DNA of 64,000 nt, taken from contig JABFRT010000004.1 of the NCBI GenBank assembly GCA_013141015.1, forward strand, positions 62,001 to 126,000. Direction: 5' to 3'. This document shows positions 1 to 9,602 of the stretch, piece by piece (the stretch's first letter is position 1; every line of letters starts with the position of its first letter). The notes under the pieces were generated by a model, which had not been told where the DNA came from, did not search any database, and worked only from the letters and a program-made list of their open reading frames with translations. A program made the translations under genes and the position numbers. The stretch comes from Hyphomicrobium sp. GTDB taxonomy: Bacteria; Pseudomonadota; Alphaproteobacteria; Rhizobiales; Hyphomicrobiaceae.

Positions 1-896
1 ACGTCGACGCCCTGAGCCACGACGGCCAATTCGGACTGACAGTCATCGCGCTGATCGGCAGCGTGTTTTCACCTTACTATGCCCGCGCGCGCCGCAAAGG
101 GCTTGGCGATCCGTTCAACTTCGCCGCCATGAATGTTGCGCTCTATGGCGCGCGCGGCAAGCGTTGGGCCATGACCGAGCGTGGCCGCCATGATCTCACG
201 CGCGACGACGACACGCTGCGCATTGGCTCCAGTTCCATGACTTGGAACGCGAACGGATTGACGATTGATATCGATGAAGTGGGCGTACCGGTCCCCAAAC
301 GCATCAGAGGCCAGATTAGGCTCCATCCCTCCGCCATCCAGCCAACAGCGTTCGCGCTCGACGACGCCGGTCATCATATGTGGCAACCGATTGCGCCGCT
401 GGCTGCCGTCGACGTCCATCTCACGGCGCCCGAGCTCACATGGAAAGGTCACGGCTACTTCGACCGTAACACTGGTAATGGCCCGCTGGAGGATACCTTT
501 CAGCACTGGCACTGGTCGCGCGCTTCAATAGCAGGCTCAGCGAAGCTGTTCTATGATGTGACGCCCCGCGCCGGCGCGCCACGGCAATTGGCGCTGAGCG
601 TCGATGGGGCTGGATCGGCACGCGCAATCGCTTTGCCGCCGCCCACCGTAGAACTTCCATCCACAGGCTGGCGCATCGAGCGAGCAACGCACAGCGATGC
701 GGGAAGCCACGCGCGCGTCATCTCAACACTCGAAGACACGCCTTTCTATGCCCGCTCGATTGTATCGAGTTGCATCGATGGACGGCCCGCGGTTTCAATG
801 CATGAAAGCCTGAATCTCGACCGCTTCCGCTCGCCCATCGTCCAAGCCATGTTGCCATTCCGTATGCCGCGCCGCGCACGTCAATCGGCTGGCTGA
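1..896 (+). CDS. crtC: Carotenoid 1,2-hydratase CrtC (5'-truncated by window edge)
   Basis: Adds water to the C1-C2 double bond of acyclic carotenoids (neurosporene/lycopene to the 1-hydroxy derivatives), an early step of the spheroidene and spirilloxanthin pathways. The reading frame is open from base 3 to the TGA at 894-896 with no start codon before the window edge, so the N-terminus is missing. The visible N-terminal part (VDALSHDGQFGLTVIALIGS, then a stretch with FSPYYARARR and NFAAMNVALYG) matches the conserved CrtC core as I know it, and the C-terminal two thirds have the usual length. It is the only PGC gene left of bchF on the + strand and converges on the small membrane gene at 881-1039, overlapping it by 16 bp. 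Other crt/bch genes are expected upstream. Confidence 0.9.
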   Translation, partial: VDALSHDGQFGLTVIALIGSVFSPYYARARRKGLGDPFNFAAMNVALYGARGKRWAMTERGRHDLTRDDDTLRIGSSSMTWNANGLTIDIDEVGVPVPKRIRGQIRLHPSAIQPTAFALDDAGHHMWQPIAPLAAVDVHLTAPELTWKGHGYFDRNTGNGPLEDTFQHWHWSRASIAGSAKLFYDVTPRAGAPRQLALSVDGAGSARAIALPPPTVELPSTGWRIERATHSDAGSHARVISTLEDTPFYARSIVSSCIDGRPAVSMHESLNLDRFRSPIVQAMLPFRMPRRARQSAG

Positions 897-1039
897 TTTT
901 TTTCTTGCTCAAATTGGCTGTCCTCGCGCTTAGCGCGTAACCGGTCCAAGCGGCGGCATTGCCATTCAAGGATCAGCCAGCCGATGACAAAGGCCAGCAC
1001 CACGAACAACTCAGAAAAAGCCAGTGGCCACGTGCTCAT
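881..1039 (-). CDS. Small membrane protein of the PGC (52 aa)
   Basis: Function unknown. The 52-residue product has one strongly hydrophobic segment (about residues 5-24, WPLAFSELFVVLAFVIGWLI) followed by a basic, charged tail. This fits a single-pass inner-membrane protein with a cytoplasmic C-terminus. A longer in-frame start at 1105 is possible, but the ATG at 1039 places the membrane segment at the N-terminus as expected. It is the last gene of the minus-strand run, 99 bp after dxs, and its 3' end overlaps the end of crtC. Its size, membrane segment and position suggest a PGC accessory protein; that is inference only. Confidence 0.6.
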   Translation of the reverse strand: MSTWPLAFSELFVVLAFVIGWLILEWQCRRLDRLRAKREDSQFEQEKNQPAD

Positions 1040-1138
1040 GAGGCATCCAATCCCGGCACGCAGGTTGCACCCGCGCTGGAAACGCTGAAAGCTGCTACCG
1101 CCCAATCATGAAACCGGCAGCGCACCGGGATCACACCT

Positions 1139-3082
1139 TCAAGCGCGCACCGCGTGGATACTGGGCTTGTGTTCACGCCCGAGCGCCGAAAATACTGCTC
1201 CAACGATGCCGTCGGCATTCAGTCCCGCGCGGGCGTACATCAGCTCCGGCTTATCATGATCAATAAATGTGTCCGGCAGCACCAGAGAACGGAATTTCAA
1301 GCCCCGTTCAAGCAGGCCGCGGTCTGCCAAGAAATGCAGCACGTGGCTGCCAAATCCGCCGATACTGCCTTCCTCGATGGTGATCAAAACTTCATGCTCG
1401 CGTGCAAGGCGCTCGATCAAATCGCCATCAAGCGGTTTCATGAAGCGCGCGTCGGCAACGGTTGCAGAGAGGCCGAACCCCGCCAACTGGTCTGCGGCAG
1501 CCAACGCTTCACCAAGCCGCGTGCCAAGCGACACAATCGCGACGCTTGAGCCTTCGCGCAACACCCGCCCCTTGCCGATCTGCAACGGCACGCCACGTTC
1601 CGGCATGGCGGCCCCCGTACCCTCGCCACGCGGATAGCGGAACGCCGAGGGCCGGTCATCGATTTGCACGGCGGTCGCCACCATGTGCTTCAATTCCGCT
1701 TCGTCGGCGGGCGCCATAATCACAAAATCCGGCAGGCAGCCGAGATAGGCGAGGTCGAAAGATCCTGCGTGTGTCGGCCCGTCGGCACCCACGAGACCGG
1801 CACGATCAATTGCAAAGCGCACGGGCAAATGTTGTATGGCGACGTCGTGGACGATCTGATCGTACCCGCGCTGCAGGAACGTCGAATAGATCGCAGCAAA
1901 AGGCTTCATACCTTCTGCCGCAAGTCCGGCTGCAAACGTCACGGCGTGCTGCTCGGCAATACCGACATCGAAGGCGCGGTTAGGAAACGCCTTGGCAAAG
2001 CGGTCAACGCCGGTTCCTTCCGGCATTGCCGCCGTAACAGCCACGATGCGGTCGTCGCGCTGCGCTTCGTCCACCAAGCTATCGCCAAATACACGCGTGT
2101 AGGAGGGCGCGGACGGCTTTGGCTTGACCTGCGCGCCGGTTACGACATTGAATTTGGCAACGCCGTGATATTTGTCGTCGGAGGCTTCCGCCGGTGCGTA
2201 GCCTTTGCCCTTCTTGGTCACGACATGCACCAGGATCGGGGCCTGATCGCTGTCGCGGACGTTTTTCAACACCGGCAACAGCTGATCGAGATCATGTCCG
2301 TCAATAGGGCCAACATAATAGAAGCCCAGCTCTTCAAACCAAATTCCGCCCGACCAGTAGGTGCGCGACATTTCTTCGGCGCGGGCGGCGCGGCGCTCCC
2401 ATTTTTTTGGCAGCTTTTTGGCCAGTTGTTTGGCGATATCGCGCAAGTGGAGATAGGCCCCGCTCGAGGTCATGCGCGTCAACGCCTTGGACAGCGCCCC
2501 GGTCGGCGGCGCGATCGACATGTCGTTGTCGTTCAGAATGACAATCAAGCGCTCATCGCGTGCGCCGGCATTGTTCATGGCCTCATATGCCATGCCGGCA
2601 CTCATCGCCCCGTCACCGATGACGGCAATCACGTTGTTCGTGCCACCTTTCAGATCCCGGGCAACCGCCATGCCGAGGCCCGCGGAGATCGATGTCGAAG
2701 AATGCGCCGCGCCGAACGGATCATACTGGCTTTCTGCGCGTTTGGTGAAACCTGACAACCCACCGCCCTGACGCAAGGTGCGGATGCGATCCCGCCGTCC
2801 GGTAAGAATTTTATGTGGATAGGCTTGATGGCCGACATCCCAGATCAAGCGGTCGCGTGGCGTATCGAAAACCCAATGCAGCGCAACTGTCAGCTCGACC
2901 ACACCGAGACCCGCGCCGAGATGGCCACCCGTATGCGACACTGCATCGACGGTTTCGGCGCGCAATTCATCGGCGAGCTGGCGCAAATCTGTGGCCGGCA
3001 GCTTACGCAAGTCTTCAGGCGTGACGACTTTATCAAGGAGGGGCTTCTCGTGCGGCAATGGCCGTATTGTTTGCGTGCCCAT
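1139..3082 (-). CDS. dxs: 1-deoxy-D-xylulose-5-phosphate synthase
   Basis: A thiamine-diphosphate transketolase-like enzyme that condenses pyruvate and glyceraldehyde-3-phosphate to DXP, the first step of the MEP isoprenoid pathway. The 647-aa length is normal. The TPP motif GDGAMSAG is at residues 156-163 with the downstream NDND at 184-187, and the catalytic Glu is E377 in GIAEQHA. An AGGGAG ribosome binding site precedes the ATG. It lies 25 bp after crtB in the same direction, so isoprenoid precursor supply appears to be co-transcribed with carotenoid synthesis. Both bacteriochlorophyll phytylation and carotenoids draw on this pathway. Confidence 0.97.
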   Translation of the reverse strand: MGTQTIRPLPHEKPLLDKVVTPEDLRKLPATDLRQLADELRAETVDAVSHTGGHLGAGLGVVELTVALHWVFDTPRDRLIWDVGHQAYPHKILTGRRDRIRTLRQGGGLSGFTKRAESQYDPFGAAHSSTSISAGLGMAVARDLKGGTNNVIAVIGDGAMSAGMAYEAMNNAGARDERLIVILNDNDMSIAPPTGALSKALTRMTSSGAYLHLRDIAKQLAKKLPKKWERRAARAEEMSRTYWSGGIWFEELGFYYVGPIDGHDLDQLLPVLKNVRDSDQAPILVHVVTKKGKGYAPAEASDDKYHGVAKFNVVTGAQVKPKPSAPSYTRVFGDSLVDEAQRDDRIVAVTAAMPEGTGVDRFAKAFPNRAFDVGIAEQHAVTFAAGLAAEGMKPFAAIYSTFLQRGYDQIVHDVAIQHLPVRFAIDRAGLVGADGPTHAGSFDLAYLGCLPDFVIMAPADEAELKHMVATAVQIDDRPSAFRYPRGEGTGAAMPERGVPLQIGKGRVLREGSSVAIVSLGTRLGEALAAADQLAGFGLSATVADARFMKPLDGDLIERLAREHEVLITIEEGSIGGFGSHVLHFLADRGLLERGLKFRSLVLPDTFIDHDKPELMYARAGLNADGIVGAVFSALGREHKPSIHAVRA

Positions 3083-3107
3083 ATTTTCAACTCCCTAACT
3101 TGCGCCG

Positions 3108-4220
3108 TTAACTGCCCGGCACTTCGCCTGCATATCGATTGATTGTTTGAACCGGTCTGGCCGATGCCTGACGTTGCCGCCGCTCAAGTGTTTCAAGCAA
3201 ATCAATGATGCGGATGCCGTGCGCGTGCAGCTTCCACCAGCGAAAGGCTTTACCCGGCTGCGGGCTGACGAGAGGAGCGGGCGAAAGCACAACAGCATCA
3301 ATCAAGAAGCGGCTGGCGTCGTGGACCGCGCTACTTGCAGGACTGTCGAAAGTGCGAGCGGTGCCGAGAGCCGATGTCAGAATAGCGAGTTTCCGACGGC
3401 CACTGACGACGGCACGCGACGTCACGCTGTCGAAGCCGCGACGCGCCACCTCGTGGCCGATATTTGCATAAAGAAGACCGGCGGCGCGAATGCCGCGCTG
3501 GCAATCGCGCGGCAACTCAAAAATACCGCGATAGCCCCGCGCATAAAGACCATCCGCCGCTTCAAGCAGACGCGCAACGCAGCGCGCGACTGCAGGGCAA
3601 AACACAGGATTGGCCATCCACGCATCGACATCGAGGGCTTCCTCGCGGCACCAATCGAGTGGCAAATAAAGCCGCCCCGCGCGCGCATCCTCACCGACAT
3701 CGCGGGCGATGTTGGTCAGCTGCATGGCCATCCCGAGATCGGTGGCGCGCGCCAGCGTCTGTGCATCGCGGCGTCCCATCAGCAGGCACATCATCGCGCC
3801 AACTGTACCAGCCACGCGCGCTGCGTAGCCGAGCAGGTCATCAAGGGTTTGATAGCGCCGCTGCGCGACATCCCAAGCGAACCCTTCGATCAGCGCTTCC
3901 GGCAACGACTGAGGAATAGCAAACCGCTCTACAGTCGCGGCGAACGCCCGGTCATAGGCGATGGACCGCGGCTCTCCGCGATAAGCAGCTTCGATCCGCG
4001 CTTTGAGGTCGGCGACGGCATGCGCATCGCCGCCGGCCTCATCAATGACATCGTCGGCGATGCGGCAGAACGCGTACAGCGCCGAGGCCGGCTCGCGGAC
4101 GGTTACCGGCAAAAGGAACGAGGCTGCATAAAACGACCGGGAGCCGCCGCGCAACAGGGCACGGCACGCCTGCAAATCAGCGTCGCGCAATTGAGGCCGT
4201 TCAGACCAAGTCATTTGCAT
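3108..4220 (-). CDS. crtB: Phytoene synthase
   Basis: Condenses two geranylgeranyl diphosphates head to head into 15-cis-phytoene. Both Mg-binding aspartate motifs are visible: DDVID at residues 56-60 and DVGED at 174-178, followed by the family stretch RLYLPLDW. I chose the ATG at 4220 (another at 4214), which overlaps the end of crtI by 20 bp and fits translational coupling. The same frame is open to 4412, but that extension is antisense-like crtI sequence with no homology to CrtB. At 370 aa it is longer than many bacterial CrtB proteins because of a C-terminal extension. It sits between crtI and dxs. Confidence 0.95.
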   Translation of the reverse strand: MQMTWSERPQLRDADLQACRALLRGGSRSFYAASFLLPVTVREPASALYAFCRIADDVIDEAGGDAHAVADLKARIEAAYRGEPRSIAYDRAFAATVERFAIPQSLPEALIEGFAWDVAQRRYQTLDDLLGYAARVAGTVGAMMCLLMGRRDAQTLARATDLGMAMQLTNIARDVGEDARAGRLYLPLDWCREEALDVDAWMANPVFCPAVARCVARLLEAADGLYARGYRGIFELPRDCQRGIRAAGLLYANIGHEVARRGFDSVTSRAVVSGRRKLAILTSALGTARTFDSPASSAVHDASRFLIDAVVLSPAPLVSPQPGKAFRWWKLHAHGIRIIDLLETLERRQRQASARPVQTINRYAGEVPGS

Positions 4221-5733
4221 CAGGCACCACCAGATCAAGGACACGCGCGGATGACAACACGCCGGGAACACCAGCACCTGGGTGCGTTCCAGCACCAACG
4301 AGAAACAGCCGGTCGACATCTTCGCTTTTGTTGTGCGGACGGAACCACGCGCTTTGCGTAAGTATCGGCTCAAAACCAAACGCCGCGCCCTTGAAGGACA
4401 GCAGGCGATCATGAAAATCCTGTGGGGTCATCACCCGCGACGTCGCGATGTTATCCGCCAGATCCGGCATCAGCGTTTCGCTGAGATAGGTCTCGAGCGT
4501 CTTGCGGTAGGACTCTGCCTGCAACGGCCAATCGGTTCCGCTTTCGAGGTGCGGAACAGGCGAAAGCACATAGAAGGTATCGCAGCCATCGGGCGCCAGC
4601 GACGGGTCTGTTGCGGTCGGCCGGTGCAAATAGAGACTGAAATCCGCCGGTAGAATCTTCTTTTCAAAAATGTCGTTGAGCAGATCGCGATAACGGGGCC
4701 CGAGCAGAATGGTATGATGCGGAATGTCTGGATATTTTTTCTTCGTACCGAAATACCAGACGAATAGGCTCATCGAGTAACGGGCCCTGTCGATTTTCTT
4801 GTCCGACCAGCGTTTGCGCACATGGGCCGGTAGCAGATAACGATAGGTCCAGGCAGAATCGGCGTTGGAAACAATGATATCGGCGGCGATTTTTTCACCC
4901 GTTACAAGGGTAACGCCAGTTGCTCGGCGGCCCTCGACGTCTATTGCCTGCACATCCGCACTGTAACGGATGTCGCCGCCTTGCCCTTTGATCAGTCCAA
5001 CAAGCCCTTCGACAATCCGCCCCGTTCCTCCCATTGCGAAGTGAACACCCCAGCGGCGCTCCAGGAATGGGATCAATCCATATATCGATGTGACTTTAAA
5101 CGGATTTCCGCCGACAAACAGCGGATGGAAGCTCAACACAAAGCGCAATTTTGGGCTTTTGACGTATTTAGCGACCAGACCGTAGATCGTGCGATAGCTT
5201 TCAAGCCGCACCAGATCGGGCACAACCCGTGCCATGTCGGTCCAAGAGTCGAACGGCACTGCGCCGAGTTCTTCAAAGCCAACTTTGTATATCTCTTCGG
5301 CAACCCGCATAAAGCGTTCGTAGCCTTGCACGTCGCCAGGTGCCACGCGCGCCACTTCGCGCTGCATTTCGCCGGGGTCGCCTGAGCAGTTGAACACATC
5401 ACCGTCGTTGAAGCGGATCGAATAGAACGGTGTGAGCGCGCGAATATCGACGTCGTCGGCGAGGCGCTTGCCGCACAACTGCCAAAGCTCTTCCAGAAGA
5501 AACGGCGCGGTGATGATCGTCGGGCCGGCGTCAAAGGTGAACCCGTCTTGGCGGAACACATAGGCCCGCCCGCCTGCCGCATCGAGCCGCTCGAGCACCG
5601 TCACCTGATAACCCCGCGCGCCAAGCCGGATCGCTGCTGCCAAGCCGCCAAACCCGCTGCCTATCACGACTGCATGAGGCCGGCGTTTTGTACCAGCGGC
5701 GGCATGCGTCGGGGAGTCTGCAACTGTCCACAT
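4201..5733 (-). CDS. crtI: Phytoene desaturase
   Basis: FAD-dependent desaturase that converts phytoene to neurosporene or lycopene. The 510-aa protein has the dinucleotide-binding motif GSGFGG at residues 25-30, the acceptor stretch FDAGPTII, and the C-terminal family signature GAGTHPGAGVPGV. Whether it makes three or four desaturations cannot be read from the sequence. The ATG at 5733 is the only reasonable start, since no other Met or Val start precedes the Rossmann motif. No clear Shine-Dalgarno is seen before it. The start codon sits inside an exact PpsR palindrome (5725-5742), so repression probably acts directly at the gene start. crtB follows with overlap. Confidence 0.96.
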   Translation of the reverse strand: MWTVADSPTHAAAGTKRRPHAVVIGSGFGGLAAAIRLGARGYQVTVLERLDAAGGRAYVFRQDGFTFDAGPTIITAPFLLEELWQLCGKRLADDVDIRALTPFYSIRFNDGDVFNCSGDPGEMQREVARVAPGDVQGYERFMRVAEEIYKVGFEELGAVPFDSWTDMARVVPDLVRLESYRTIYGLVAKYVKSPKLRFVLSFHPLFVGGNPFKVTSIYGLIPFLERRWGVHFAMGGTGRIVEGLVGLIKGQGGDIRYSADVQAIDVEGRRATGVTLVTGEKIAADIIVSNADSAWTYRYLLPAHVRKRWSDKKIDRARYSMSLFVWYFGTKKKYPDIPHHTILLGPRYRDLLNDIFEKKILPADFSLYLHRPTATDPSLAPDGCDTFYVLSPVPHLESGTDWPLQAESYRKTLETYLSETLMPDLADNIATSRVMTPQDFHDRLLSFKGAAFGFEPILTQSAWFRPHNKSEDVDRLFLVGAGTHPGAGVPGVLSSARVLDLVVPDANDLV

Positions 5734-5742
5734 AACTTGACA
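5725..5742 (-). promoter_or_regulatory. PpsR/CrtJ operator over the crtI start codon
   Basis: On the minus strand the site reads TGTCAAGTTATGTGGACA, an exact TGT-N12-ACA palindrome with the preferred TGTCAA left arm. The ATG of crtI is in its centre. PpsR/CrtJ is known to bind this motif and repress crt and bch promoters in oxic conditions. No second exact site lies in the 82-bp bchO-crtI gap. Confidence 0.75.
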
Positions 5743-5815
5743 TTAAATGCTGTAATGGCAATTAGAGCAAGTGGCTTCTGGAAAAATAGCGGCCATTTTG
5801 CGCTTATCGGCACGT

Positions 5816-6697
5816 TCAGAAAATGTTCGCAGCTGCAGCATTCCGCAGGATGAGTGCGGCGGTCAGGTCTGGGCGCTGCTCATGCGCGAGATGTCCGAGC
5901 CCTTCCAGCAATTCAACAGCCGCGTGCGGCGCGAGACGTTGGACGCGCGTTGCATTAGCGGGTGCGATAGCCTTGTCGGCCGTGCCCGCCACCAACACGA
6001 TGGGCGCTTGCAGTTTCACCAGATCCTTGGCCAGGGATTCAAGATCCCAATTGGCCATCATGGCCAGGGTCGCGCTGACGTGGCGGGGGCTTTGGAAAAG
6101 TTGGGCATAGAGATCGACATCTTCGGCCGACGGCTGCGACCCGGTTCCAGCAAGAAGACGCTCGACGGCGCGGCGTTCGCCCGCCCGCCAAGCAAACAGC
6201 GGGGCCACGAATGGCTGCAGCACCAATAGTTTGGCAAGCGGCTTGAAAACCTGCCCAGCAAACCCTTGGAACGGCAGCAATGCGCCATTGAGACTGATGA
6301 TCATTCTGGGCGAAATTCCGCCGTCAAGCGTTGCCCTGATCAGCACGGCCGCACCAGCCGAATGTCCAACCACGATCGCTGGATCCAAATCCAGCGACTG
6401 CATCAGATCCGCGAGAGCGCCTGCCATGCCTGGCAGTGTCAGCACATCGTCACGCGGCTTTTCGGTGAAGCCATGCCCGGGAAGGTCCGGCACAACGACC
6501 GTAAACCGCGCGGATAAAAGCGGCATCAATTGACGCCACGAATGCGCCGATGCGCCGGTGCCATGTACGAGCAATAGCACCGGTCCGCTGCCTGTCACCT
6601 GCACGTGCCAGCGAAACCCCGACGCGCTGACAAAACGGCTGAAGCGGCCGTTCGGCCAGTTCGGACCATCGATTGACCAGTCCAGATTGCGGCCCAT
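5816..6697 (-). CDS. bchO: Alpha/beta hydrolase BchO (Mg-chelatase-associated)
   Basis: Member of the alpha/beta-hydrolase fold family found beside bchID in purple bacteria. Its biochemical role is not settled; it is usually described as an accessory to magnesium chelation. The 293-aa sequence has the oxyanion-loop motif LLLVHGTGAS (residues 41-50) and the nucleophile elbow GHSAG with Ser113, a likely acid near the middle, and the C-terminal His in GLGHLAHEQRP. It follows bchD after 50 bp in the bchI-bchD-bchO order typical of PGCs. Confidence 0.93.
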   Translation of the reverse strand: MGRNLDWSIDGPNWPNGRFSRFVSASGFRWHVQVTGSGPVLLLVHGTGASAHSWRQLMPLLSARFTVVVPDLPGHGFTEKPRDDVLTLPGMAGALADLMQSLDLDPAIVVGHSAGAAVLIRATLDGGISPRMIISLNGALLPFQGFAGQVFKPLAKLLVLQPFVAPLFAWRAGERRAVERLLAGTGSQPSAEDVDLYAQLFQSPRHVSATLAMMANWDLESLAKDLVKLQAPIVLVAGTADKAIAPANATRVQRLAPHAAVELLEGLGHLAHEQRPDLTAALILRNAAAANIF

Positions 6698-6747
6698 GCG
6701 GCTTGACCCGATACAATTCTTTCGACCGTCGTCTCCGTCGAGGTGGC

Positions 6748-8550
6748 CTACTTTGATACTTGGCGGATTGCGGTCGAGAGTGTTGCCGCATCCGCATACG
6801 GCAGTGGCACGTAGGTCGCGCCCATCACATCGGCGAATACCTTGGAGTCTTTCCCGGGATGCGACGACGTATCGATAACGATTGCAGGGAGTCCTTCCGC
6901 TTTCAGAAGGCGCGCCGCAGCATGCGCATCGTCTTGAGCCGAAGCACGGCCCGGTGCACCGGTGCGATTGATATTGGCGCGGCCGTCTGTCAGGAACACC
7001 AGCGTCGGGGTCTGGCCCTTGCGGCGCGCCACTTTGCCAAGTTCACACGCCTGATCAGCCGCCGTCGCCAACGGTGTGCCTCCGCCGCCCGGCAATCCAG
7101 CCAGTGACCGTTTTGCCCGCACCAGAGAGCGGGTTGGCGGGAGCAACAGGTCTGCAGTCTTTCCACGGAAGGCAATCAGCGCCACGTGATCGCGGCGCGC
7201 ATAGCAATCGGCGAGCAACAGTTCCACCGCCCCCTTCGCCTCCGCAAGCCGGTGCAGCGCTGCCGATCCTGACGCATCGACCACAAAAATCGTTGCCGTT
7301 TCCGATTGATGCTTGAAGCGGCGAATGCGGAAATCATCGCGGCGTATTTCAAGACGCGGCGCGGCAGTTGCAACCTCAGCGGCGCGGGCGTGCATCGCGC
7401 GGTCGCGTCGGCGAAGCGTTTGCCAAGGCGCTGCGGCGCGTATCGTCTCAAGCAAATCGAGCCGCCCACCCGAACGCGGATCGCCACGCCGCGAACCCGC
7501 ACGCCGCCCGTAAGTCTTTTGCGACATCTTCACGGCACCCGCCCGGCCAGCTGCACTCTTGGCCTTTCGAGCGCTTGCACTGTGCCGCAAATTTTCGAGC
7601 AAACCCGGAGGCAGTAATGCCTTTACTGCCGCAAGCAACATCGCCTCAAGTTCGTCGGCCGTATGTTCGCGATCTGGCTGTTCGGGTGGCGGATCGCCGG
7701 GCGTCTCATTCGCCTGAAGCTCGGGCTCCGGCGGATCGTCATTTTGTGAAGCGGTATCGGCCGGAATCTGGGTCGCGCGCGGCACAAGCACCAAGCGCAC
7801 CGCGGCCTCAAGATTTTCGGCGGAGATTTCCGGGCTGCCGCCAAAAGCCGCTAACGCGCGCGCCACGCACAATGCCTGCAGCGGCGCGCGCATCGACGCA
7901 ATTCCAAGAGCAGCGGCCGTGCCACAGAGCGCTTGCGCATCATGATCACTGAAGCGCACATCCACCATCGCCGCGCGGGCGTTCTCGAAAATGCCAGGCG
8001 CAATGGCCATTGAAACTGCGTCGCGCACGCGGATCGCATCGAGGTCGATCTCAATCGCCAGCCGGTCGCGCAGCAGCGCTGCAATTGTATCCTCGCCGTC
8101 GCGGCTTTCATCGAAAGCGATGACACCGAAGCGCGCTTCATTGATGGCGGTGATGCCGTCGCGCTCGACGCTGATCTGACCGCAGTCCAAAGCCCCGGCA
8201 ATGGCGGCGAGCGCCGATTTTCCAACACGCTCCGCACTTGGCAGCACAATGACTCCGCCATCAGCCGCCGCAAGTAACCCGCGTTCCGCAACAGGGTGGC
8301 CCTGGCTCAACGTGGCAGCCAGATCCAATCCGCCGATCAGCCGGCCGTCTGCAACATCGACCGGAATACGCCGCAGCGGCGCTGCCGCCGGCAGCCAAGC
8401 CTTGACGAGTGCAAACCACGCATCACGGACCGGACCACACTGCCCCTTGACGATAATCCCACCAATCGATTGCGGTGCAACGGCCATGACGACTGCTGCA
8501 AGCACAGCATCGCTCCAACGCGATATGTCTGGTGCAAGGCCCGCGCTCAT
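6748..8550 (-). CDS. bchD: Magnesium chelatase subunit D
   Basis: The D subunit of the ATP-dependent chelatase that inserts Mg2+ into protoporphyrin IX, working with BchI rings and BchH. The 600-aa protein has an N-terminal degenerate AAA+ region (about 1-230) without a good Walker A, a Pro/Glu/Asp-rich linker (about 260-300), and a C-terminal von Willebrand A domain (about 400-595). The MIDAS motif DASGS is at 425-429 with a Thr in GGGGTPLA (about 492) and the later acidic residue in FLTDGRANIN. Its ATG overlaps the bchI stop by 4 bp (ATGA), so translation is probably coupled. Confidence 0.96.
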   Translation of the reverse strand: MSAGLAPDISRWSDAVLAAVVMAVAPQSIGGIIVKGQCGPVRDAWFALVKAWLPAAAPLRRIPVDVADGRLIGGLDLAATLSQGHPVAERGLLAAADGGVIVLPSAERVGKSALAAIAGALDCGQISVERDGITAINEARFGVIAFDESRDGEDTIAALLRDRLAIEIDLDAIRVRDAVSMAIAPGIFENARAAMVDVRFSDHDAQALCGTAAALGIASMRAPLQALCVARALAAFGGSPEISAENLEAAVRLVLVPRATQIPADTASQNDDPPEPELQANETPGDPPPEQPDREHTADELEAMLLAAVKALLPPGLLENLRHSASARKAKSAAGRAGAVKMSQKTYGRRAGSRRGDPRSGGRLDLLETIRAAAPWQTLRRRDRAMHARAAEVATAAPRLEIRRDDFRIRRFKHQSETATIFVVDASGSAALHRLAEAKGAVELLLADCYARRDHVALIAFRGKTADLLLPPTRSLVRAKRSLAGLPGGGGTPLATAADQACELGKVARRKGQTPTLVFLTDGRANINRTGAPGRASAQDDAHAAARLLKAEGLPAIVIDTSSHPGKDSKVFADVMGATYVPLPYADAATLSTAIRQVSK

Positions 8551-9602
8551 ACCACGTGCCGCTCTCCCGAATGACCAAACAGTTCGGAAACTGCCCGCTC
8601 GACCCGGACCGTTGCCGACGCCTCATCCAAGGGATTGCGGCGCAAACGGTGGCCAAGCACCATCGGCGCGACAGCGCGCAGTTGCTGATCCCCGACCTCG
8701 CGATCACCCTCCAATGCGGCCAGTGCCCGCGCCGCACGGATCATCGTCAATTCGCCGCGCAGTCCATCTGTGCCGACTTCGAGACATAGCGTTGTCGCGC
8801 GTTCCAGGGCTTTGTCTGGCACATCGACATTGGCAAGCCTACCGCGCGCCGCCACGATCTGCTCGCGGATGAGCGCATCCTTTGCCAGCCATACGCCAGC
8901 AAATCCCGCGGGATCGCGATCAAACGTATCGCGGCGGCGCACGATATCAACGCGCGTCTTGATATCGTCCGGTGTCTTGACCTCTACCGAAAGCCCAAAC
9001 CTATCGAGCAGCTGAGGGCGCAACTCGCCTTCTTCCGGGTTGCCACTGCCAACCAGCACGAAACGTGCCGGGTGGCGGATTGAGATGCCGTCGCGCTCGA
9101 CAATATTTTCCCCCGACGCAGCCACATCAAGCAGCACATCTACCAGATGATCGTCGAGCAGATTGACTTCGTCGATATACAGAAATCCGCGATGCGCGCG
9201 GGCCAGCAGTCCGGGATCGAAAACCTTCTCGCCGCTGGTCAAAACGTGTTCGAGATTTAGCGCACCAACAACGCGGTCCTCGGTTGCACCAAGCGGCAAA
9301 TCGATCACTGGCACCGGCATCCGGTGTGTCACAGCGACAGCGCCGCTGGCGGCGGCGGCACATGCCGCACATCCCGCCTGCGGTGGACACGGCGACGCCG
9401 GATCGGCATGATATTGGCAACCAATTAGCGCGTCCATTTCCGGCAGCAGCGACGCAAGAGCGCGAACCGCCGTCGACTTGCCTGTCCCGCGATCCCCAAA
9501 CACCAAGACGCCGCCGACAGTTGAATCGATGGCCGCGATAAGAAGCGCCAGCTTCATCTGCTCCTGACCGGCGATGGCGGAAAACGGAAACGGTATGGAC
9601 AT
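8547..9602 (-). CDS. bchI: Magnesium chelatase subunit I (AAA+ ATPase)
   Basis: The ATPase motor of Mg-chelatase. Walker A GDRGTGKS is at residues 36-43, Walker B LYIDE has D144/E145, and the AAA+ sensor region follows at GSGNPEEGELRPQLLDRFGL. I use the ATG at 9602 (351 aa), with GAGG upstream; a TTG four codons earlier is possible. A small cysteine group (C62, C72, C78, C81) lies in the insertion between Walker A and the DLPLGATEDRVVGAL motif; I cannot say whether it binds metal. First gene of bchI-D-O, preceded by a 303-bp spacer with a near-match to the PpsR operator. Confidence 0.96.
   Translation of the reverse strand: MSIPFPFSAIAGQEQMKLALLIAAIDSTVGGVLVFGDRGTGKSTAVRALASLLPEMDALIGCQYHADPASPCPPQAGCAACAAAASGAVAVTHRMPVPVIDLPLGATEDRVVGALNLEHVLTSGEKVFDPGLLARAHRGFLYIDEVNLLDDHLVDVLLDVAASGENIVERDGISIRHPARFVLVGSGNPEEGELRPQLLDRFGLSVEVKTPDDIKTRVDIVRRRDTFDRDPAGFAGVWLAKDALIREQIVAARGRLANVDVPDKALERATTLCLEVGTDGLRGELTMIRAARALAALEGDREVGDQQLRAVAPMVLGHRLRRNPLDEASATVRVERAVSELFGHSGERHVV

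Noticed and set aside
1664-2755. Long + strand reading frame (363 codons) opposite dxs
   Set aside because: It lies wholly antisense to a clear dxs gene and has no family motif; a shadow of high-GC codon bias.
3147-4361. 404-codon + strand frame opposite crtB
   Set aside because: Antisense to crtB with Arg/His/Gln-rich composition and no domain.
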